Shown one piece after another: positions 12,884 through 17,757 of a stretch of DNA of 17,757 bases (position 1 is the first letter of the stretch; each line of letters opens with the position of its first letter). A program made the translations under genes and the position numbers. This stretch comes from a bacterium UBA3734 (GTDB lineage: Bacteria; Bacteroidota; Bacteroidia; Bacteroidales; Bacteroidaceae), in contig DFHC01000159.1 of the NCBI GenBank assembly GCA_002372575.1, positions 1-17,757 on the forward strand. Reading direction: 5' to 3'. The notes under the pieces were generated by a model. It worked only from the letters and a program-made list of their open reading frames with translations. It searched no databases and was not told the DNA's origin.

Positions 12884-14288
12884 GCCTTTTCAGCTTAAAC
12901 GAATTCTCGATGCTGAGAATCTCGTCAGAGAACGAACGGTCTGTTTTCAGCCGTTGCTCCACCTGCGTGCAGCTGTGGATGACAGTCGAGTGGTCGCGTC
13001 CGCCCACGAGTTTTCCGATACGCGAGGCCGGCATCCGCGTGTATTTCTGCGCCAGATACATCGACACCTGTCGTGCCGTCACTAGCTCGCGCTTGCGGCT
13101 CTTGCTGTTGACCGCCGCCGTGCTCACACCGAAGTGGTGGCAGACGGTTTCGAGAATGTCATCGACGGTGAGCGGGCGGTCGTCGGTCTTCACGGCGCGC
13201 TTGATGATGCGCTCGGCCAGCCGCATGTCGATGGGGCAGTCATAGACGACGCTGTACGCCATCAGCGAATTGATGGTGCCTTCGAGGTCGCGCACGCTGC
13301 CGTCGGCCGTCTCGGCGACGTACTGCACCACCTCGTTGGGAATCTGCAGGCCGTCGCGCTGTATTTTGTGCTTGAGAATGTCGATGCAGAGCTGCGTATT
13401 GGGCTTTTCGAGCTCGGCAATGAGGCCGCACGAGAAGCGCGTGAGCAGTCGGTCGGGCATTCCCTTCAAATCGACGGGCGGACGGTCGCTGGCCAAAATG
13501 ATACGCCGACCGTTGCGGAACAGGTGGTCGAAGATGTGGAAGAACGTCTGCTGCGTCTTGTCGAGGCCTATCCACTCCTGAATGTCATCGACAATGAGTA
13601 CGTCGATGGTCTGGTAGAAATGGATGAAGTCGTTGAACGAGTTTTGGCGCACGGCGTCGGTGTATTGCACTTGGAAGAGGCGAGCACTGACGTAGAGCAC
13701 GCGTTTCTGCGGATAGAGTTGTGCGATGCGATTGCCGACGGCGTTCACAAGATGCGTCTTGCCGCAGCCCGACGGGCCATAGATGAACATCGGGTTGAAC
13801 TGCGTGTTCTGCGGATGCTCGGCGATGCTCATGCCCACGCTGCGCGGCAACTTGTTCGAATCGCCCTCGATGAAGTTCGAGAACGTCTGTCGCGGATTGA
13901 GCTGCGGGTCGAGTTTCTGCGGTTGTGCGGCATCGAGCACCGACGGCGACTGGTTGGCGCGGCGTTTGGGTTGCTCGCTGCCGTTTTCCGTGGGGTCACC
14001 CTCCAGCACCTGCGTGATGCGGTGCTCGCGGTCGGTCACCACGCGATAGGCCAACTTCACACTTTCGCCAAAGCATCTGCGGAGTACTTTTCCAAGCAAG
14101 TCCACATAGTTCTCCTCGAGGTACTCATACACAAATGGGCTGGGTACCTGAACCAACACCGTCTTCGTCTGCTCGTTGAACGATTCAAAGGCGATGGGCT
14201 TGAACCATGTATTATATTGTTGCTCCGAGACGTTCTCGCGGATGAGCGCAAGTGCTTTGTCCCAAGGAGCATTAGGACTTACTTTCAT
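12879..14288 (-). CDS. dnaA: Chromosomal replication initiator DnaA
   Basis: A complete 469-residue DnaA. Domain I is recognisable (PWDKALALIRENVSEQQYNTWFKPI), domain II is a short polar linker (about 90-130), and the AAA+ domain has Walker A GPSGCGKT (171-178), Walker B LIVDDIQ (Asp234, Asp235) and sensor residues in RPPVDLKGMPDRLLTRF. The C-terminal DNA-binding helix-turn-helix carries the DnaA signature GGRDHSTVIHSC (429-440). The protein binds DnaA boxes at oriC and opens the duplex in its ATP form. A consensus -7 box lies 54 bp upstream. dnaN and other usual neighbours are absent, as is common in Bacteroidota, and I saw no clear cluster of TTATCCACA boxes in the upstream spacer, so no origin is claimed. 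Confidence 0.97.
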   Translation of the reverse strand: MKVSPNAPWDKALALIRENVSEQQYNTWFKPIAFESFNEQTKTVLVQVPSPFVYEYLEENYVDLLGKVLRRCFGESVKLAYRVVTDREHRITQVLEGDPTENGSEQPKRRANQSPSVLDAAQPQKLDPQLNPRQTFSNFIEGDSNKLPRSVGMSIAEHPQNTQFNPMFIYGPSGCGKTHLVNAVGNRIAQLYPQKRVLYVSARLFQVQYTDAVRQNSFNDFIHFYQTIDVLIVDDIQEWIGLDKTQQTFFHIFDHLFRNGRRIILASDRPPVDLKGMPDRLLTRFSCGLIAELEKPNTQLCIDILKHKIQRDGLQIPNEVVQYVAETADGSVRDLEGTINSLMAYSVVYDCPIDMRLAERIIKRAVKTDDRPLTVDDILETVCHHFGVSTAAVNSKSRKRELVTARQVSMYLAQKYTRMPASRIGKLVGGRDHSTVIHSCTQVEQRLKTDRSFSDEILSIENSFKLKRR

Positions 14289-14580
14289 GTACTTTTTCTA
14301 TCTGATCGTTTTAGATTTTGGAATACGTGTGATTCCGTTTGCAAAATTACTCAATTTCTTCGTAATAGAAAAATCTTTTTCAGCATTATTTTTTCATGAA
14401 AATTGCCACTTTGCGCGTAAATGTCTTATTTTGTGTATCTTACGTAGGTTTATGCTAAACTCACCGTTTTGTGTCCGTATTGCACAATTATAAGTTGCTG
14501 ATTTTATGACGATTATGAGGTTTTGTTCACGTAAAATGGTTTAAGGGTGAAACATCGCGATTTTCTGTCATAACGTGCTC
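14289..14580. other. AT-rich gene-free spacer upstream of dnaA
   Basis: About 290 bp (390 bp to the MCE gene) without a credible gene. It holds the dnaA promoter near 14342 and, past 14580, the MCE terminator. It is markedly AT-rich. I looked on both strands for DnaA boxes (TTWTNCACA) and found none that match, so an origin here is not supported. Confidence 0.6.
14342..14349 (-). promoter_or_regulatory. Bacteroidota -7 box for dnaA
   Basis: The minus strand reads TAATTTTG, an exact TAnnTTTG match, 54 bp upstream of the dnaA ATG, predicting a leader of about 48 nt. The -33 region is T-rich without an exact TTTG. A short inverted repeat, GGAAT/ATTCC (14320-14336), lies at the predicted start of transcription. 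Confidence 0.55.
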
Positions 14581-14610
14581 AAAAAAAAGACTTTCGGAAA
14601 TTTCCGAAAG
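14581..14610 (-). terminator. Intrinsic terminator of the MCE gene operon
   Basis: CTTTCGGAAATTTCCGAAAG (14591-14610) is a perfect 20-bp palindrome that folds to an 8-bp stem with an AATT loop. On the minus strand it is followed by TC and eight T (complement of 14581-14588). It lies 67 bp after the MCE gene stop and is the clearest Rho-independent terminator in the window. Confidence 0.85.
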
Positions 14611-14677
14611 CCGTGAAACATAAAATTTGTTATTTAGACTGATTATATATAACGTAATTTTTTTGCGTTGGAATATT

Positions 14678-15562
14678 TTAGAAAACCGACACGTTGATAT
14701 AGCGTTTTGGATGCTCGCGAATGTCGTTGAGCAGTTGCTCGGCACTCTTCATGGTTTCGTTCAGCCGGTTATAGAGCGTGGGGTCGCGCATGAGCAGTCC
14801 GACGGTGCCGTCGGGGTTGTTGAGTTGTTGGGTAATGGCCTGCACGTTGGCAATGGTCTGGTCCACTCGCTGCATCGTGGCGTTCACATCCAATTCGGCG
14901 AGGTTTTTCGTCAGCTGCTGCGCATTGTCGAGCACGCCGTCGGCCTTCGCTGTTAGCGCGGGCACTTGTTGGTTGAGGCTGTTCATCAGCGTGTTGAGCT
15001 GGCGCGTCGAGGTGGTGAGGTCGGCAGTGATGGTCTCTACGTTGTGCAGCGAGCGGGCGAGGGCGGGGTCGCCGCTCAGTGCATTGAGATTCATCAGAAT
15101 CGAGTCGATTTTCGGCAGCATCTGCTCCACCTGCGGAATGATGGCGGCGGCTCGGCTCATGAGTCCGTCGCTGACGGCTCCGCGGATGGTGTCGCCCTGG
15201 TTGAGGAACGATTTCGGCGCGTCGGTGGCGTTCATGACGAGGTTCATTTTCACGTTGCCCATGAAGTCGCTGGCAATGGTGGCTGTGGTTCCGGCGGGCA
15301 GCCGCATTTTGTCGTTGAGGCTGAAGAGCACGACGATGCCTTTCTCGCCCGTGTAGTCGAACTGGATGTCCTTGACGATGCCCACCTGATAGCCGTTGGC
15401 GAAGATGGGTGCCGAGGCCGACAGTCCGCTGATGTCGTTGAAGGTGGCGAAATAGGTGTTTTTTTCGGTGAACATCGACATTCCTTTCAGGAAGTTCATG
15501 CCGAAAAACAGGATGACGATGCCTGCGATGGCTACGAGTGCTATTTTAATTTCTTTTTTCAT
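14678..15562 (-). CDS. MCE-family (MlaD-like) lipid-binding protein
   Basis: A 294-residue protein with one N-terminal membrane anchor (residues 6-25, IALVAIAGIVILFFGMNFL), a single MCE domain (about 35-115: YFATFNDISGLSASAPIFANGYQVGIVKDI to MGNVKMNLVM) and a long helical C-terminal region with regularly spaced hydrophobic residues (about 140-270). MCE proteins form periplasmic hexameric rings that carry phospholipids between inner and outer membranes with a MlaEF ABC transporter; those transporter genes are not in this window. The ATG overlaps the stop of the amidase gene by 4 bp (ATGA), and a strong terminator follows, so it ends the operon. Amidase-MCE pairs recur in Bacteroidota, possibly coupling peptidoglycan remodelling and envelope lipid traffic. 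Confidence 0.88.
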   Translation of the reverse strand: MKKEIKIALVAIAGIVILFFGMNFLKGMSMFTEKNTYFATFNDISGLSASAPIFANGYQVGIVKDIQFDYTGEKGIVVLFSLNDKMRLPAGTTATIASDFMGNVKMNLVMNATDAPKSFLNQGDTIRGAVSDGLMSRAAAIIPQVEQMLPKIDSILMNLNALSGDPALARSLHNVETITADLTTSTRQLNTLMNSLNQQVPALTAKADGVLDNAQQLTKNLAELDVNATMQRVDQTIANVQAITQQLNNPDGTVGLLMRDPTLYNRLNETMKSAEQLLNDIREHPKRYINVSVF

Positions 15563-16989
15563 TTTTTTCTTGCTTTAAATTCAGAAATGGCCTCATTGAC
15601 GTTCATTTTCTTTCCGTCTTTGAAGGCGATGATGAATGCCTCGGGGAATTTCGAGAGGATTTCCCGGCGTTGTCGGGCGATGTCGTTGTAGTCGGTGGTG
15701 TTGCCCACGGTGTATTTATAGAAGCCGCCCTCTTCGTAGTATTCCACGCCAGCGATTCCCTTGAACTGGCGGTCGTTGGGGCTGAGTTTGGTACGTCCGA
15801 TGGAGATTTGGATTTTGAACACGGGAGCTGCGTCGTTGCTGTCGGTCGCTTTCGCATTTTCTTTCGGGGGCTCTGGCTCCTTTTCAGGTGTTTTTTCACT
15901 CCCTTTTTTCTCCTCCTTCACTTCCTTTTCACTCCCCTTTTTCTCCTCCTTCACTTCCCTTTCACTCCCCTTTTTCTCCTCCTTCACTTCCCTTTCACTT
16001 CCCTTTCTCTCCTCTTTCAATTCCCTTTCACTCCCTTTTTTCTCCTCTTTCACTTCCCTTTCACTCCCTTTTTTCTCCTCCTTCACTTCCCTTTCACTCC
16101 CCTTCTCCTTATATTCCTCGGGCACGATTTGCGGAATCTCCGTTTCCTTTACGTCAGAGGGGCGATAGGGCACGTTCAGGCCGTCGAAATACTTGTTTTT
16201 ATAGGCGATGAAGGCCTTCAGAATGCCGCGTGAATAGAGATTGGCGGAACTTTCGGCGTTAAGGAACCTTTCTTCGTCGGGATTCGAGATGAAACCGAGT
16301 TCGAGCAAGCAGCCGGGCATCGACGTGAGGCGCAAAACGGCCAGGTTGTTCTGGTGGGCGCCCTTGTCCAGACGGCCCGTGGCGGCACAGACGTGTTTTT
16401 GCATCAGTCGCGAGAGTTCCACGCTGCGCTCCATGTTCGCGTCCTGAATGAATTCGAAGAGGATGTTGCTCTCGGGCGAGTTCGGGTCGAAGCCCTGGTA
16501 GCGCTGCTTATAGTCTTTCTCCATCGAGATGACGGAGTTTTCCCGCTTTGCCACTTCCAGATTCTGCCTGATGCCGGCCTGACTGCCTGTGGTCATGCTA
16601 CGTCCGAGCGTGTAGGTCTGATAGCCTCGCACCGACTTCGAGCCACCCACCGAATTGATGTGGAACGAGAGGAAGAGGTCGGCCTTGTTCTTGTTGGCGA
16701 TTTCGGCCCGTTGCCAGAGTTCGAGGAAGCGGTCGGTGGTGCGCGTATAGACCACTTTCACGTCGGGGCAGTTGCGCTCCACCATTTTTCCGAAGGCCAG
16801 CGCATATTTCAGTGCCAGATGCTTCTCTTTCGAGATTTTGCCCACGCAGCCCGCGTCCTTTCCACCGTGTCCAGCATCGATGACGAGCACGAACTTGCCC
16901 GCCGCCATCACCGACAACGGCATCAGGAGCATCAGGCTGAGCATCAGCAGTGCTTTTTTCACATTATTATAATATATCGTTTTTCGCAT
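15559..16989 (-). CDS. N-acetylmuramoyl-L-alanine amidase (Amidase_3) with repeat linker and SPOR-like tail
   Basis: A 476-residue exported amidase that cuts the bond between MurNAc and the peptide stem. A signal peptide (about 11-30, KKALLMLSLMLLMPLSVMAAG) follows a short N-terminus. Zinc ligands are His41 (DAGHGGKDAG), Glu55 (KEKHL) and His110 (FLSFHINS); the catalytic glutamate is Glu230 (CLLELGFISN). The catalytic domain (32-265) is followed by a very polar linker containing six 11-residue repeats GSEREVKEEKK (297-362), a Pro/Glu segment, and a C-terminal domain (390-465, FKIQISIGRTKL to EAFIIAFKDGKKM) resembling SPOR, which binds denuded glycan at division sites. It lies 66 bp downstream of folB and overlaps the MCE gene. 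No inhibitory helix of the E. coli AmiC kind is evident. Confidence 0.93.
   Translation of the reverse strand: MRKTIYYNNVKKALLMLSLMLLMPLSVMAAGKFVLVIDAGHGGKDAGCVGKISKEKHLALKYALAFGKMVERNCPDVKVVYTRTTDRFLELWQRAEIANKNKADLFLSFHINSVGGSKSVRGYQTYTLGRSMTTGSQAGIRQNLEVAKRENSVISMEKDYKQRYQGFDPNSPESNILFEFIQDANMERSVELSRLMQKHVCAATGRLDKGAHQNNLAVLRLTSMPGCLLELGFISNPDEERFLNAESSANLYSRGILKAFIAYKNKYFDGLNVPYRPSDVKETEIPQIVPEEYKEKGSEREVKEEKKGSEREVKEEKKGSERELKEERKGSEREVKEEKKGSEREVKEEKKGSEKEVKEEKKGSEKTPEKEPEPPKENAKATDSNDAAPVFKIQISIGRTKLSPNDRQFKGIAGVEYYEEGGFYKYTVGNTTDYNDIARQRREILSKFPEAFIIAFKDGKKMNVNEAISEFKARKK
15904..16101 (-). repeat. Six tandem 33-bp repeats in the amidase linker
   Basis: Six in-frame copies of 33 bp, each encoding GSEREVKEEKK with slight variation (L for V and R for K in copy three, K for R in copy six), then a degenerate start of a seventh. 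The strand is almost purely purine (GA-rich). The purine bias and the absence of stops leave long open frames on the opposite strand, which are artefacts. Confidence 0.95.
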
Positions 16990-17033
16990 TCGTACTTATT
17001 AGAAGTTGTCGTTTCGCTTGGGAGTTAGAGGCA

Positions 17034-17065
17034 AACTCTTTAACTCCTTAACTCTTTAACCCTTT
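17034..17065. repeat. Octad array AACTCYTT (4 copies) at the folB 3' end
   Basis: AACTCTTT, AACTCCTT, AACTCTTT, AACCCTTT in direct succession with an 8-bp period. The array overlaps the folB stop (17056-17058) and runs into the 66-bp spacer before the amidase gene. On the coding strand it reads as GTTAAAGA-type units; no T-run terminator or known protein-binding site was recognised. Confidence 0.75.
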
Positions 17066-17430
17066 AATTTTAAAGAAACTTCCGCTCCGTCGCAGTCGGC
17101 TCCCATCGGCGGATTCTTCTTGACGACGCTCACCTCCACGCATTCTACCTGTGGAAATGCCTCCAACAGTGCTTTCCCGATGTTCCACGCCACGCTCTCA
17201 ATGAGGTTTTGGCGCACGGACATCGTTTTTTTAACGATCTCGTAGGCATCGGCATAGTTCAGCGTGTCGGCCACGTTGTCGGTCTCGGCGGCTCGGCTGA
17301 AATCGTAGTCCATCCGAATCGTCACCTCGTAGTCGTTTCCAACCACTTTTTCCTGTTCCAAAACGCCGTGGTAGGCGTGGAAACGAAGGCCGTGCAGCGC
17401 AATCTGGCCGGAACTCTGTTCGTAGCTCAT
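17056..17430 (-). CDS. folB: Dihydroneopterin aldolase
   Basis: A 124-residue dihydroneopterin aldolase, which makes 6-hydroxymethyl-7,8-dihydropterin and glycolaldehyde in folate synthesis. The start chosen is the ATG at 17430 (MSYEQSSGQIALHGLRF), because it gives family length and overlaps the stop of the upstream gene by 4 bp (ATGA); an upstream start at 17493 would lie wholly inside that gene. Family landmarks are RFHAYHGVLEQEKVVGNDY (conserved His and Glu), TLNYADAYEIV with the active-site Tyr, and VVKKNPPMGAD with the catalytic Lys. It is followed after 66 bp by the amidase gene, with an 8-bp repeat array at its end. No other folate gene is in the window. Confidence 0.94.
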   Translation of the reverse strand: MSYEQSSGQIALHGLRFHAYHGVLEQEKVVGNDYEVTIRMDYDFSRAAETDNVADTLNYADAYEIVKKTMSVRQNLIESVAWNIGKALLEAFPQVECVEVSVVKKNPPMGADCDGAEVSLKLKG

Positions 17431-17757
17431 AGTAGGTCGTCGCTGCCCTCGGCGGTGTATTTCTTCAGTGCTCGCTCCACGCCCACTTTCCACGTGTTGA
17501 TACTCTCGTCTTGCAGGTCAAGCGAGGACACGAGTTTCACCACGTGCTCAATGGGCATCCCGTAGCGCAACACGCCCGAGATGAGCTTCGCATAGTTCCA
17601 GTATTCCTTGTTGAACTTCTCCGAAAGGCCCTCGACGGTGGTTTTGTAGCCGCGCTTGTTCTCGAACTGGAAGTCGTAGCGCTTCGTTCCGTCGTCGTTC
17701 ACCTGCTTGATGATTTTCCCTTTCGTCACGGTTTTCGGCAACACGATTCCCTCGTCG
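17427..17757 (-). CDS. Ribonucleotide reductase C-terminus, probably B12-dependent (partial)
   Basis: The gene enters from the right edge; 109 codons and the stop are visible, reading DEGIVLPKTVTKGKIIKQ at the edge and ending YTAEGSDDLL. The central stretch (TVEGLSEKFNKEYWNYAKL, then ISGVLRYGMPIEHVVKLVSSLD and INTWKVGVERALKKYTAEG) matches the C-terminal part of adenosylcobalamin-dependent ribonucleoside-diphosphate reductases of Bacteroidota as I know them. These enzymes reduce ribonucleotides to deoxyribonucleotides with a cobalamin-generated radical. The active-site cysteines and barrel are outside the window, so the class cannot be confirmed. The TGA stop (17427-17429) overlaps the folB ATG, indicating coupled translation. 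Confidence 0.65.
   Translation of the reverse strand, partial: DEGIVLPKTVTKGKIIKQVNDDGTKRYDFQFENKRGYKTTVEGLSEKFNKEYWNYAKLISGVLRYGMPIEHVVKLVSSLDLQDESINTWKVGVERALKKYTAEGSDDLL

Noticed and set aside
14289..14677. Origin of replication next to dnaA
   Set aside because: The stretch is AT-rich, but no TTATCCACA-like boxes were found on either strand, and Bacteroidota origins are not reliably beside dnaA.
15670..16233. Leu/Phe/Pro-rich open frames on the plus strand over the amidase
   Set aside because: They are the complement of the purine-rich 33-bp repeats and adjacent coding sequence; the repeats lack stops in several frames.
17431..17493. Longer N-terminus for FolB from an ATG at 17493
   Set aside because: The added 21 residues overlap the ribonucleotide reductase gene in another frame and are not found in the family; the ATG at 17430 makes a standard ATGA overlap.

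Overview
The window looks like chromosome of a Bacteroidota organism, most likely a Prevotella-like member of the Bacteroidales. The signs are several exact TAnnTTTG -7 promoter boxes, a FimB/Mfa2-type lipoprotein, a subtilase ending in a type IX secretion-like domain, a TonB-dependent receptor paired with a PnuC-family permease, and a Bacteroidota-style arrangement of amidase next to an MCE protein. The genus is inferred from gene content, not tested.

Layout. Positions 1-2495 (minus strand) hold the first 80 codons of a flavodiiron-type protein and a large secreted S8 peptidase. Positions 2675-5951 (minus) form a tight four-gene operon: low-molecular-weight phosphotyrosine phosphatase, then an unrecognised polytopic membrane protein, a UbiA-family prenyltransferase resembling decaprenyl-phosphate phosphoribosyltransferase, and a HAD-IB phosphatase. 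The last three genes look clearly poorer in G+C than everything around them and read as an acquired polyprenyl-phosphate-pentose module; this is the best candidate here for a poorly described system. From a divergent promoter at about 5950-6040, the plus strand carries a SlyD-like FKBP, aroC, a FimB/Mfa2-like lipoprotein and an RsiV/DUF3298-like lipoprotein (6040-9516).

Positions 9559-12875 are a thiamine uptake operon: promoter, TPP riboswitch, a hairpin that covers the Shine-Dalgarno sequence, an outer-membrane TonB-dependent receptor and the inner-membrane permease PnuT. Three different arrays of 7-bp repeats sit in this one operon: in the P3 loop of the riboswitch, in the receptor gene and in pnuT. 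pnuT converges on dnaA with only 3 bp between them.

Positions 12879-17757 (minus) carry dnaA, a gene-free AT-rich stretch of about 390 bp with the dnaA promoter and an MCE-gene terminator, then an overlapping cluster transcribed from the right edge: ribonucleotide reductase C-terminus (partial), folB, a zinc amidase with a 33-bp-repeat linker, and an MlaD-like MCE protein.

No tRNA, rRNA, CRISPR array or insertion sequence was recognised. Statements about base composition are by eye, and all family calls come from reading motifs, not from searches.
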